DNA from: Porphyra umbilicalis | Lineage: Eukaryota > Rhodophyta > Bangiophyceae > Bangiales > Bangiaceae | Length of the DNA stretch: 64,000 bases | Direction: 5' to 3' | Assembly (NCBI GenBank): GCA_002049455.2 | Contig: KV918910.1 | Span: forward strand, 1-64,000 | Shown: positions 11,430-22,728 of the stretch, one piece after another | Numbering within the stretch: the first letter of the stretch is position 1 | How the letters are laid out: each line of letters begins with the position of its first letter | Made by a program: the position numbers and the translations under genes | The notes under the pieces: model-generated | What the model saw: only the letters and a program-made list of their open reading frames with translations | Told to the model about the DNA's origin: nothing | The model's database searches: none

Positions 11430-12534
11430 CGATCGTGGGGGCCGTTTCCAACGCCTGAGAGGGGGTAGAGTTGCAAACGATTTAGATCCAAATCCCCCTC
11501 CTGACGCTATTGCGATGGGGCCACTTTCCGCGCCTTGTGCTGCTCATGTTCAATTTATCACCCGATTTGAAGCCATTGTAGCCTCCTCATTGCTCGGGGG
11601 GACCTCGCATTCACGCGATAAAACGGTCACACATGCCATGTGGCGGGGCGGGGGGCAGCGAACGGCGGCGCCTATACTGGGTGCCGGCTGCCGGTCTACC
11701 GCTGCCGGCCTGCCCATGAGCGACCGCGCCGCTGGCGCCGCCCCGCCGGCAGCCCAGGCGGCCGTCGTGGTGGCCGCGGCTGCGCGCGCCGCGGCCGAAA
11801 GGCACGGGGACGTGGCGCCGTCGGCGGCCGTGTCGACAGCCGAGCGGGCGGGGAGCGCCTCCGCCGCCGCCGCCGCCACCACCGCCGCCGGCTGCCAAGC
11901 CGCGTCACGCGGGGCGGTGCTGCCGGGGGGGGCCTCCCCGTCGGTCGCGGCGGGGGGGAGAAACGTAGCGTCGGCACCCCCCCCACCAGCACCCGATGGC
12001 CACCGGCACAGGGCGCCGCGGCCAGTGGTGCGCGGCGCCGCGGTGGCGGAGTGGAGTGAGGCAGCCTATGCGTGTCACGCCGCGGTACCCCCCCCCCACC
12101 AGCAAGGGCCGCCACGCGGTCGCCGTCGGCGGCGGCGGAGATCGCGGCGGCCGCTGCCGCTACCTCCCCAGCCACCGACCACCGCGCCGCGCGCTGCGCC
12201 GTGCCGCAGAGGGGAGATAACCGGCAGGCAGTGACGGGGCTGGACGGCGCAGCGTCGCTAGCACCGCGCTCGCTGGTGGCCCCAGCGGGTGGCAGCCTGA
12301 TCGTCGCCCCCGTTGCGGGCGCCGCGGCGATATCCGCCTCCACCAAAGCCGGGGACCGCCACGACGCCGGTGCCTCCGTGCTGGAGCTTGGTGGCACTGG
12401 TGCAGCAGCGGCGGCTTTTTCCGCGTCTTTGAACGGGTGAGGATAAGCCTCGTCATCGTCGGCGGCAGTGGCGGCGGCCCAGTCTACGGGGATACCTGCA
12501 CCGCCGCCGCCCCCACCGTGGTACCAAGCACGGA
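11430..12534. other. GC-rich island, coding status unclear
   Basis: Both strands are open. On the minus strand a stretch near 12380-12550 (ADDDEAYPHPFKDAEK) looks more protein-like than its surroundings. I cannot define a start, stop or domain, so no gene is called. Confidence 0.3.
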
Positions 12535-12861
12535 TTAAACATGCCTGGCCCACTTCTTAGGGTGGCCGCCCAGCAGGTGGAAGCCGGGCAGGGTGACCCA
12601 GGGGCGGTCGCCGCCGCTCCGCGAACTCCCCGCTGAGGTGCTGTGTTCCCGCGCAGTGCTGGGGCCGGTGAGGGGGCGGCAGGGAAAGGTACGTGCCCTG
12701 ACGCCTCCCACGCACCCGCCTCCACCGGTGCCGTGGTGCTGACAGCAGCGGTGGCAGCCGGACCGCTCGCTGCATCGCGGCCACCGACGCCGCGTGCAGA
12801 GGTGCATGTTCCCGCGCCGCCGTCGCCGCACCGACGTCGGCCGTAGTTGCCAGTAGGACAA
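12535..12861 (-). CDS. Possible exon with a SAND-like motif
   Basis: The minus-strand frame ends in a segment, about residues 86-108, reading PWVTLPGFHLLGGHPKKW. This resembles the W-V-x-P-x-x-F ... G-G ... K-(D/K)-W core of SAND DNA-binding domains, including the KDWK-like position. A stop follows three codons later, so if real it is a fragment or an exon whose continuation is spliced. The upstream part is Arg/Cys/Gly-rich and unconvincing. Other frames are open across the same bases. The similarity is by eye and short; I consider it a lead only. Confidence 0.2.
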   Translation of the reverse strand: MSYWQLRPTSVRRRRRGNMHLCTRRRWPRCSERSGCHRCCQHHGTGGGGCVGGVRARTFPCRPLTGPSTAREHSTSAGSSRSGGDRPWVTLPGFHLLGGHPKKWARHV

Positions 12862-15791
12862 TGGGTGGATGTGATGGCAGCAGCAGCGGGCACCGCAGCC
12901 ACGCCGCGGCAGCGGTTCTCACGCAATGCTCGCATGTGCGGAAAAGCACTGTTGATGGATACATATCGGTGCAAAACAGCATGTTGGTGTGAGTTTCAGT
13001 CTATTCTGACTGTATCGGCGTGATCAGGGACGTCACTTTACTCAGAGGAAATGATGAAGTCAAGGGCGGCACGACTTTTGTTTTTGATACCCTACTGTAC
13101 CAAGACGTGTTGCCCTTGCCCACTCGGCATGTCCATGGCATCCTCCGCGTTTTAGCAGACGTCCGACCCAAAAAGAACACCACGTCACAATCAACCGAAG
13201 AGCTCAAGTAGGATGGAAGACAATCCCTGGTCACGTCGGTGTGCTCAGAATAGTACCACAAGGGCTCCTTCATGCTCATATGACACCCTACCTGCTGCCC
13301 TTCACGCGTGCCCCGCGACCGATGTGAGCTTGAAACGGAGTTGGTCTGAGTGAATGTTGTAGAATACTCTAATCAGGTCCAGTGGTCAAAAGTTTTCTAT
13401 TCAACGTCGAGACGATGTGCAGCCTGAGTACAGCACGACACAACCGCAGCTCCTTGCATGCAACTACCATTGAGAGGCCTCAGAACGCTTGACGCCTGAC
13501 CGACACGGCTCCCAAGGCAGTGACCGTGCCACGAGACTTCAGTAACGTACGTCCAGTGAAAGCTGTCATCTGGACAGTATCTGATTGTCTGTTGATGGTC
13601 GCTTTTCGGCCTATTAGCTACACCCTCTCGCGCAGGATCTGCCCATGGGCCCCGTCAATCCGAGGCGAGGGTCACTGCCCGCACGCCGCCATGGTCTCAC
13701 AGCTCCCCCCTCCCGATCCTCGTATACGAGCAAGTGATAGCTCATACGTTCGCACAATGGGGGAAGGACCTAGGTGGGGTACACACGTGAGTGGAAGAAG
13801 CATGAGGTCACCGTTGTCGTGCCCGCCGTTGCGGCGGTAGCGAGCCATGGGGGATGTATTTGGCCACCTGCTGTGGAATGCTCCGGTGGACCGGACCACC
13901 GCTGTGCGCGTGCCAGCGAGAATAAACTAGGAGCTCATTGCTGGAGTGTCCCGGATTGTACGTCAAAGCAGTGCCAACACTGGCCAGTCCAATGGATCAC
14001 GTGCGTTTTTCTGGCACTGCCCCATCTTGTGGATACCGAATGTGCCTTCTGTTCCTGCCTATACCGGTTCCCATTGCTTTTTGTTGGAAACAGCACTGCG
14101 GCCGGTCTCTCATACTGTACTCTGTCCTTTCTGACCAGCTGGAAACAATGCGGGAATTCTATCTTCGCGCGTCTCTTCTTGTCCACCAGGACCTCCTTGG
14201 CAGATGACACGTCGGCAGCGGCCGGGTGGGCGGCCAGGCAGGAAAACACACAAAACGAGAAACCCTTGTAGTGGCGACGGGCTGTCAGTGGGGAGAAGGG
14301 CAGGGACGGCCGCGGTAGCCGAGGAGTGGGGTGCGGTGCGGCACTGACACAGCACTGGTTGGGCGATGGTATCGGCCACGTCAGCTCCTCTGCACGTGAC
14401 AGGCCAGTGTGCGTCGAAATTGACGACCCGCCCACAATGCCAATTTGCGCCCCCGAGCCCCCCTAGCACGCCGCTCAGCTCCCCCCGACCCCCCACCAAA
14501 CCCCCGCCCCAACCCGGCCTCCAACCCCTTCCCCACCCCCCCCCCCAGCACCCCCCCCCAGCACCCCCCTAATCCCTCGAATCCCCCCCCCCCCCCCCAC
14601 ACCCCCCCAGAGAGCCCCCACGATCTCTTGTAGCCCCACCCACGATCTCTTGTAGCCCACGTGTCATCGTGGGTCGTTTTTTTCGAGATACGACCCCGAC
14701 CGCCGAGTCGGCGTCAATGGCGGCGGCCGGGTGCCACACCCCCCCTGCGCCCATCGCTGTCGAGAATGTATGGGGTGTCCGCCTCCCTCCCAACCCTGGA
14801 CCCACCGCCGATGTCCTCGTCCCGCCACGCCCCCCCCAAGGTGGGGCACTAAATGTAGCACCAGGTCGTCTCCCGCCCGCCCCCCCCCCCCGCTGCGACC
14901 GCCGCCACGTTGGCGCGGACAATGGCAGCCAGCAGCGCCGCCGTGTTGACCACTCCAACGAAATCCACCTGCAGGCCGAGGCCCGCACCGCCCGCCAGCG
15001 CCGGCGCCAAGGCGAGGTCAGAGCCCGCGGCAGCGCCGTCGCCGCCGTCGATGCCGTCGCCACCACTCCGTCCCGCTGCCGGCGCCGCGCGTGCGCGCGC
15101 CGCTGGGGGCGGACGCGAGCATCCCCAGCGCCCACTGGACGGCGTGTAGGATGCCACCGAGCGGGGCGGCAGTGGACGCCGCCGTCGCCACCGTCGTTGT
15201 CCTCGCTGCCGGCCGTTCATTCGACGTCGGCGACGGGCACCGTGCCGGGCGGCGCCGCCGCCAATGCCACCAAACCCGCGCCTGCCGCCGTCGACGCTGG
15301 TGGTTCCGCTGCCGACCGCGCCAGCCTAACGCCAAGACGCGCGCTGACCGCAGCGGCGGCCGCCACCGGCCCCGCCAGGAGGAGGACTTGCTGCCCCCTC
15401 CCTGCCGCCGTCGCCGTCCTCAGCGCCGTCAGGTGTGTGGGCAGGGGGGTCAAGCACCCTTGCCCGCACCGCCAACGGCGGCGCATCGTCGGCAGAGGCG
15501 ACGAAGAGGAGCACCACGATTGTCCCCGCTGCCGAGACGAAGATCGTGGGTGGGGCGGGGGGGGGGGTGCGCGGCGCCCGAGAGGTTCATGGCGCGGGGA
15601 GTTGGGTGGGTTGAGCGGAGGGGGCGCCCAATGCCGGTCGGTGGAAGATGGGGTGTCGACGCCGGCACCCGCCCACGCCGGTAGTGCGGCAGGTGGGGGT
15701 CCTCGTGGAGCGGGGGCAAACACCCGTGCGTCCGCGCACGCCACAACAAGCGGCCGTCACAATACCCACTGCCGTCATAATTGATGTGAGT
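12862..15791. other. Spacer without supportable gene
   Basis: Moderate-GC sequence (12.9-14.4 kb) holds only short unrelated frames. It is followed by a C-rich tract (14440-14630, with a 16-C run at 14583-14598) and a GC-rich island to 15.7 kb whose frames are low complexity on both strands. Confidence 0.4.
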
Positions 15792-15930
15792 GTAATCCTA
15801 ACCCCATCCTTGCTCCCATACTAACAGACGCGGGACGCAACCACAGCATCCAGAATTCTACTGTCAAGCTTGTGCGTCTTCCAATCACCTTGAATCAACC
15901 CAGAATCCTAACCCCACCTTCCGAACGGAC
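15792..15930 (-). repeat. Dispersed repeat module, copy 2 (inverted relative to 9400-9548)
   Basis: Read on the minus strand, this copy begins GTCCGTTCGGAAGGTGGGGT and ends near AGTATGGGAGCAAGGATGGG. That is the same block order as copy 1 with roughly the same spacing. A perfect CRE palindrome (TGACGTCA, near 15956) lies just outside it. Confidence 0.5.
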
Positions 15931-18284
15931 TCACGGCGTCCGCGCCCGGACAGCTGACGTCACACGTCCGACATCATGATTGTCCGTGCGCAGGGACCAA
16001 TCGGCTGAGGGAGGGTGTGGGGGAATTTCATAGTCGTACTTACAGTTGCAGAAAGAGTAGAACTCCAAACATTTCCGTGTTCCGGAGGACAAACACAGCC
16101 ATGTGCGCCTCGCACAGTCGCCCCGTGTTGCCATCACGTGCGGCGTGGCACGACCGCTGCAACCAAACAAGGGATAAAATTCTCCCGAAGCGCCGCGTGA
16201 AATGCCCAAGACTCCATGGACCCAGGTGACACCCGAGAGACTTTTTCCGTCTTGATTGCGCTGCAAGCCGATAATGAACACAACGTCCTCGTACTGTGGC
16301 ATCCTACCAGCATTGACGTGCCGACAGGGACCACCAATCGACATAAAACAAGATCAAGCTGCGTCCAGATGATAAGGACGGAGGTGCTGGCGCCGGGACT
16401 TGAAAAACACCACAAGCTCGAGCTCGGATATCGACACATTGCGAATCTGCGAAAAGGGATGAAGATTGCCACTGTATTTGTACTAAATACAATCGTGGAC
16501 TGCATTCTTCTCGCCTGCTGCATTTGTTAACCAAAGAGCATTCGACTGCCTCGGCAGCACAATCGATCGGGCGAATCGGCACAGCATTTCAAGTCGAACG
16601 GAAAACTAGTTCAATGCTGCAATATAGAAGCAAGGACTCCCTCTGCACTGCGTTTCGCACAGCTGCGCGCTTTGATCGAAAGCGCCGGCAGCACGGTCGC
16701 TCCATGGCAGTCTGCGCGTGGTTCGCCGTGGCTTGTAGGAGAACATCCTCTGGACGAGAGCGTGCGGCCTATCACTTTATGGCTGCTGACCGATCATGAC
16801 GACTCCCAGGTGGTCTGATGTCTGGGGAACCAGATGTGGCCCAAACTACCTTCGGTAAGACAACGGTACGTCAGGGAAAAACACGCCTGCGCGTCAGCGC
16901 GAGTGAAGAGTTTCGCTGGGTCCTCAACCGTTTCCTCGAGTCGATCCATTGTCGAAAATTGCTTTCCCAGTTGTAAGGACGGAGTTTCGGCTTTCCCAAC
17001 AGCCGAGGCCGCCAATGGGAAGAGATCTGGGGCGGTGTCGGTGTGTTTCACACAGCGATCGTCCGTCCGATCAATGCCGGCTCATTTGCAGCCAAATGTT
17101 TCTCGAAACCGGGCCCCGTGGTGCCGCGAGATTGCCTTCCAGCGTACGACAGGTGGCTGAGAAGCCGATGCTGCGCGTTTCCGCTGGCTTGTATGCCATG
17201 GAGGGTCATCGACCACGCCCACATCGTCGGCAGACGCGCCCACCGCATCTCAGCCGCATCTCACTGCACTTCGGCTGCATGTTGCAGACCATCGCATTTT
17301 CGAAAGCTTCGCACGACAGGCCTGCAGATGTCGTCATATGTGAGTCCAGATGCATGGAATCTTTGCAAAGCAATGTCATCCGTTTAACCGGCTGCGGCGG
17401 GGGGATGTGTAATTAGATTAATTCATTTCCTACTTCCTTCAAGCCTTAACGGCTCGCTAATTCTTGTTCAGGCATCCGCCGGTTATCCCGTCACGGATGG
17501 AGCTTGCCGCCACTTGCCGTCACTTGCATGAAGTTGTCGCCACTTGACTTGAGCTGCCTTCCAGGCCGGCCACTTGACAGCCTGACATGAGCGGCCTGCT
17601 GTGTCTGGCACCCGTGTCGGGTGGTCAGACACACTGTCGCAGACACCGGGCACACCGCCCTGACACTGTCGTGTCCGGAAGCACAGCCGTGGCTGCTTCT
17701 GAACTGCGGTGCTGGGGCCCCGGGCGAGTCGGAGCTGTGCAACGGGCCAAGTCGAATTGATCAGGTTGCATTTTTACTGCACCTGCACTGCATCTCCGTT
17801 CATGTCAACCTCAGCACAGGTGCGTGCCTTCCACGTATCTCCTGGCCAACTCACCCGCCACAGGCGCGGGCGTCATGTCCCCAGCGCGTGAACGAAAAAA
17901 AGGGCTCATCACAGGCAACCAAGAGTAGCACAGGACGAGAAAAGGGCGCAGGGGAGGCATCAGTTCGTGCGTCCATGAAAAGCACAAGGTGGCGCCCCCC
18001 CCCCACACACACCCCCACCCCCCCCCCTCCCCCACCCCAACTTACGCCCACACCCGGGCCGCTGCCGCCACCGCCGTGGCCACCCGTCCCAGGTGAGCGG
18101 CGGCGCCCAGGGCGGCCTCCCCCCGCCCTCCCCCCCCAACTACGCCCAAACCCGCGGCAGGCCGTGGCCTAACGCCCCCAACCCACTCCCCCCCAAACAC
18201 ACACCTACACCTGCCAGCGGCCTCTTGCCGCGCTCCCCCGCATCCACGCCCAAACCCGCGGGCTGCGCTGCCACCCCACTGGTC
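15931..18284. other. Spacer, no recognised gene
   Basis: Base composition is more even than in the neighbouring islands. A minus-strand frame (15931-16344) and a plus-strand frame (16216-16530) overlap and both read like plausible protein, so I can choose neither. Four GCCACTTG-like words cluster at 17505-17580. No RNA gene seen. Confidence 0.35.
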
Positions 18285-18309
18285 TTACACCCCCCCCCCA
18301 CCCCTTCCC

Positions 18310-19000
18310 TTCAAACCGGGGTCGCCATCGCCGCCGCCACCGCCGTTGCCGCCGCCGTCGGGGGCGTCGCCGTCGCCGCCGCGACCACCCTTGCCGCCGA
18401 GATCGGCGCCGTCGGCGCCGTCGCTGCCGCCACCGCCGTTGCCGCCACCTTTGGGGGCGTTGCCGTTGCCGCCGCAACTTCCATTGCCGCCGCCGTTGGC
18501 GGCGTCGCCGTTGCCGCCGCCACCGCTTTTACCACCAACGCCGTTGCCGCCACCGTCGGGGGCGTCGCCGTCGCCGCCGCGACCACCCTTGCGGCCGACA
18601 TTCGCGCCGTCGGCGCCGTCGCTGCCGCCACCGCCGTTGCCGCCTCCTTTCGGGGTGTCGCAGTTGCCGCCGCAAATGCCATTGCCGCCGCCGTCGGGGG
18701 CGTCGCCGTTGCCGCCGCCACCGCTTTTACCGCCGCCTTCGGGAGCGTCGCCGTTGACGCCGCGACCGCCCTTGCCGCCGACATCGGCGCCGTCAGCGCC
18801 GTCGCTGCCGCCACTGGCGTTGCCGCCGCCGTTGGGGGCTTTGCCGTTGCCGCCGCCACTGCCATTGCCGCCGCCGTTGGGGACGTCGCCGTTGCCGCCG
18901 CCACTGCCCATGCCGCCGCCGTCAACGCCGTCGGCGCCGTCGCTGCCGCCACCGTTGCCGCCATTGCCGCGGCCGCTGCCGCCGCCGCCGGCGTTGTTGC
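18310..19000. repeat. Tandem array with about 45-bp sub-units in units of roughly 185-200 bp
   Basis: The plus strand translates as repeated GVAVAAATAIAAAVG-like 15-residue units. These are grouped in higher-order units that each begin with an LAAEIGAVGAV-like segment (about 61-66 codons). The minus strand gives an equally regular Gly/Asn/Asp-rich repeat (GGNGDAPDGGGNG-like). Because the period is a multiple of three, all frames stay in register. A repetitive structural protein on either strand is possible, but no signal peptide, start context or flanking domain supports it, so I record the repeat rather than a gene. Confidence 0.7.
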
Positions 19001-19238
19001 CGCCGTCGGCGCCTATGCCGCCATTGCCGCCGTCACCGCCGTCGCTGCCGCCCCTGCCGCCGCCGCCGCCGCCGCCGTCGCCGCCGTCGCCGCCGCCGTC
19101 GCCCCTCTCGCCACCACCGGCGCCGCCGTCGCCGCCGCCGTTACCGCCGTTGCCCCGCCGCCCCGTGGCTGCTCCACAACCACCGCATGCCCGTGGCCGG
19201 GCGGCCTAGGCGGGCGTCGGGTAGCGGCGACATCGGAA

Positions 19239-19269
<31 letters not shown>

Positions 19270-20576
19270 CGGTCGCGGTGGGCGCGCCGACCACCCCGCC
19301 GCCGACGGCGGGGGGTACGTCCGCCACGCCGACGGCGGCCGTGACGGCGGTGGCGGGGAGGGCGGTGAGGAGGAGGCGGCGGCACGAGGCCACGGCCGTC
19401 CACGTGTGGTGGCGGGGCCGCGCGGAGACGCCGCCACCGCCGCCGTCGTCGCCGCCGCCGCCGTTGTGGTAGAGGGCGGGTGGGTGGCACAGAGGAGGGA
19501 GAGGGCGGTGCCGGTGCCGGTGGTGGCCGCTGCCGCAAAGGCGGCCGTCGACGGCCGTCGCGTCACGGACGGCGCGGCGCGGCGCGTGGCCGCCCCGCCG
19601 CCGCCGCCGCCGCTGCCGGCCGCCCCGGCGCGCGGGGCGTCACGGCGAGCCGCGTGCGCGGCGGCGGGGCGGGGCGGTGCGCGGCGGCGGCGGCGGCGGC
19701 GACGGCGGCGGCGGCCGCCACCCACCATTTCCTCGCCGTGATCGAGGGGGACATCCCGCAAGCTCCCTCAAGACATACAGAATTATCCCGATCTCCAGTT
19801 CGCCACGGAGTTGACAGAACTATTTAGAAAACAACATCGAGCACTGATGTGCAAATGACGAACGATTTCCATTCAGGAACAAGAAATCGGAACTGGAAGA
19901 CGAGAAATAGCCGCCGAAGATGTGAACAAATACTCCGGTAGTGCAATTGTTGGATTCTACGGCCAATCACAGTGCTCATAGAAGACAGTTACACGAAGAA
20001 GTACATATTGATAAACGACTTGTTCAAGGATGCTTAAGAATTGAAATATTCTCAAGAAAGTTTTTGAGCACCTGACTCATCTTGAGATCAGTTCTATGAA
20101 TGCTCTTCGGTAGTTCTTTGTGGCGTGCTCGTGCTTGACCGCTGCGGCGGCGGCCGTCCAGACTGTGGCGGCGGCAAGGGACGCAGTTGCAAACAGCTCG
20201 TCAGGCACGGCGACTCTTGTGGGCGAGACGACACACGTGTGGCCGTGACCGTCGCGACAGTCCACCCGATTGTCCGCCATGCCCCCGCCCGACTGTCCGC
20301 CATCCCTTCGCCCCACTTTCCGCCTCGCCCCACCCCGCCGCGCCTCCCCGCCCCCGCATAACCCCCCTCCTAACCCGCCGCTGCCCCACAGGTACCGCCG
20401 CTCTGGCCGGCCCCCTCTCCCGCATCGCCTGTTTTCCTCCCTCCGCCTCCCTCCGGTTTTGGCGGCGCGCTGCCCGCCAAGCCCCATCCCCCCCGGCACC
20501 CCAACCCACCATGGGCGGCGGCGGCGGCACCGTCGGCGGCGCCACCCCCCCCCCCCGCCGCCCCCCTTGTCTGTAG
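19001..20576. other. GC-rich island, then a less GC-rich spacer
   Basis: To 19740 the sequence is CCG/GCG-rich and open on both strands. From about 19740 to 20110 it is much more AT-rich, with no long frame. No gene supported. Confidence 0.4.
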
Positions 20577-20898
20577 GGGGCGGCTGGACGTGGCCGCCGC
20601 CGACGCGGACCTGGTGCCGCGCGTCGCCACCGTGCGCGTGGGCGACATTGCGGGCGAAATTGACCAGGGGGGGTGGGCGGGTGGGGGGAAGGGGCGGGGG
20701 GGGGGGGTGCTGCGGTTGGTGCACCCTACAGACGCGGACCTCCACGTACACACGTACGTGCTGGAGGGGGGTTCCGGCTGGAGGGGGGTTCCACCGCCGC
20801 CGGCGGGGGGGGCGGCGCAGCCGACGGCGACGCGGGCCCCGACGGCGTCGCCCTTGACGGCGCCGAAATCAGAGCCTGAATCACTGCCAAACGTGTGA
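20577..20898 (+). CDS. Possible 3' exon of an unrecognised gene
   Basis: A pyrimidine tract ending in TCTGTAG lies just before this frame, which is how a 3' splice site would look. The first codons read GRLDVAAADADLVPRVATV and later VLRLVHPTDADLHVHTYV, more protein-like than other frames here. A Gly-rich stretch lies between them. No domain is recognised and no matching upstream exon could be fixed. Confidence 0.2.
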
Positions 20899-20983
20899 TA
20901 GAGATGCTCTCAGACGGCCTCGAAGGCCCATTTTTTGAGGCTCGCGCCCAGCCCAAGTCATTCGGGAGTGTCTTGTCCGTGAG
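20875..20983 (+). repeat. Direct repeat, copy 1
   Basis: About 109 bp starting CCTGAATCACTGCCAAACGT; a copy with scattered mismatches lies about 232 bp downstream. Both contain the words CTCAGACGGCCTC and AAGTCATTCGGGAGTGTCTT. Confidence 0.75.
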
Positions 20984-21106
20984 ACCTCTGTTAGCATCTA
21001 CATGTTTTTGCTGACATTGTACTGCATTGGATGACATTGGATGACATCTCACCCGTCAGACCTCTTCCACGAGTGGAAGCTCTTCGGGTCCTCGCCACAC
21101 CAAAGT

Positions 21107-21214
21107 CCTGAATCACTGCCAAGCGTGTGATGGAAATGCCCTCAGACGGCCTCAAATGCCCTTTTCCGGAGGCTCGCGCACAGGCCAAGTCATTCGGGAG
21201 TGTCTTGGCCGTGA
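21107..21214 (+). repeat. Direct repeat, copy 2
   Basis: Second copy of the 109-bp repeat at 20875, in the same orientation. A short tandem CATTGGATGA word (about 21024-21046) lies between the copies. The pair may be ends of a small element or a local duplication. Confidence 0.75.
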
Positions 21215-22257
21215 AAGCTGTTCAACCCAGAATCGTGGTCGCATTAGAGACGCCCGTCCTCGCTATGGGTCTCTCTGGTGGCGTCGAGAAGGCACACCTG
21301 CGTGATTGGCGATTGTTAGACCACAGGTCCAACGAATCATCTGCAATCAGTCCTGCACGGACTCGGTTTACTTCCTGTAGCCCCCCAGCACGTGGTCAAA
21401 AAACGTTCCTCGTGCTTGTTTATAGGCACGGCGACGCTCACTTGGGCCACTGGGCGCACTGGGGTGGATTGAGGACCCACCCTAACGCTTGAGATGTAGA
21501 TGATATGATGTCCTAACCGGATCGGAGAACTCCAGCCGACACAGTTGTTGCGGATGGCCGGATGGTTGCACGCATTTGCCTGCCTTTGGTATCATTATGG
21601 ACTGACCTAAGGCCAGGTTGGCGGTCAAGTCCTCACGCTCCCAGTCTTAGAATCGACCGGTCGCGGCCGAGGACATTGCAGCAGAGAAATGACATATACG
21701 GACTAGAAAATGACGACAAGATGCAAAAAAGTATTTCTTGGAGCACGTCGAGAGCCGTCCCAATGTCATGTACAGCGCTCGAGATGCGGTGCGATGCAGA
21801 AAATGACATCCAGATGCAGGTGGGCACGGCTGCCGACGATGCGGCCGTGACATGATCGTCCTTGTCGCCCCACCACCGCTCTCTTGCTGATGATGGTCCT
21901 CGTCGATGCCTCTTTTCCTCTCCCGCCGCGGCTTCGTGACCACCACGCTCCCGCGCTGACCTTGTCATCTTGACCGATTGACGAGTCTCTACGCCGCTCT
22001 TTTTGTGTTCTGTTTTGACTGGTGAGCCCCATGCAACAACTAGGCCATCCTCCTCCCCATCCCCTGCCATCCGTAGGTCGGTACATGACCGACTCATTTG
22101 CGTCGTTGTCATGTGTGTCTGTACCTTTCATGATGTCTGTGGGCGCCTGTTTGCAGTTTTTTGATTTTTTGGACGCTGCTAATGCGCTTCCAACATCCCA
22201 GCCTTTGACTTACTGGCGCGCCGCGAGCGCGCTCACCCTGATTGACTATGACCCGAC
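21215..22257. other. Spacer without recognised gene
   Basis: Short frames on both strands, none with a domain. No strong repeat beyond those listed. Confidence 0.4.
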
Positions 22258-22728
22258 CAAGACCGTCGTCATCTATTTGTGGACCAAACTGTGGTCGTGA
22301 CCGGGCCTCCGCCTGGGCACCATTACCGCGTCGTCGGCGTGGACGACCACCCTCAGGCGATGCAGACGCCGTGGAGTTTCAACTTGGTGGCGCAGGCCTT
22401 TGCGGCTGCGACCGCGACCGACAGCGACTACCTTCGCCGCACGTGGGCGAGCCAGCCAGGGTGGCAGCGGCAGATGGAGGTGCGCCTGCGGGAGCTCGGG
22501 TGGGCGCCCAACGCCGCGTCGCCGCCGTGGGTGCCGTAAGTGTATGTCCATACGGAGGGGAAGACCACCGCCCGCCGCGCGGCGGACGTGGCGCAGACGG
22601 TGGGTGTGCCGGTAAGGTGGTGGGGGAGCTATGGGCAGCCGGCGTTCTTGAGGCTCGGCGTGCCCTTCCCGACGATCCAAGATGTGCTCTTTGCCGCGTG
22701 GGCGCACGCGCTTGGCAAGGCGGGCTAG
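22258..22728 (+). pseudogene. Relic of an unrecognised gene with an in-frame stop
   Basis: One continuous frame has convincing protein character (VDQTVVVTGPPPGHHYRVVG ... PWSFNLVAQAF ... WASQPGWQRQM ... VRWWGSYGQPAFLRLG ... PFPTIQDVLFAAWAHAL). It is interrupted by a single TAA at 22537-22539 and ends at 22728. Tryptophan and aromatic residues are more common than chance GC-rich frames would give. I do not recognise the family. The frame is closed upstream near 22245, so the N-terminus is missing or in another exon. It may be a broken gene or a gene with an undetected short intron around the stop. Confidence 0.4.

Noticed and set aside
18093-19472. Plus-strand Ala/Val-rich frame of 459 codons as a gene
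   Set aside because: It is explained by the codon-phased tandem repeat; the opposite strand is just as open and no start, signal or domain supports either.
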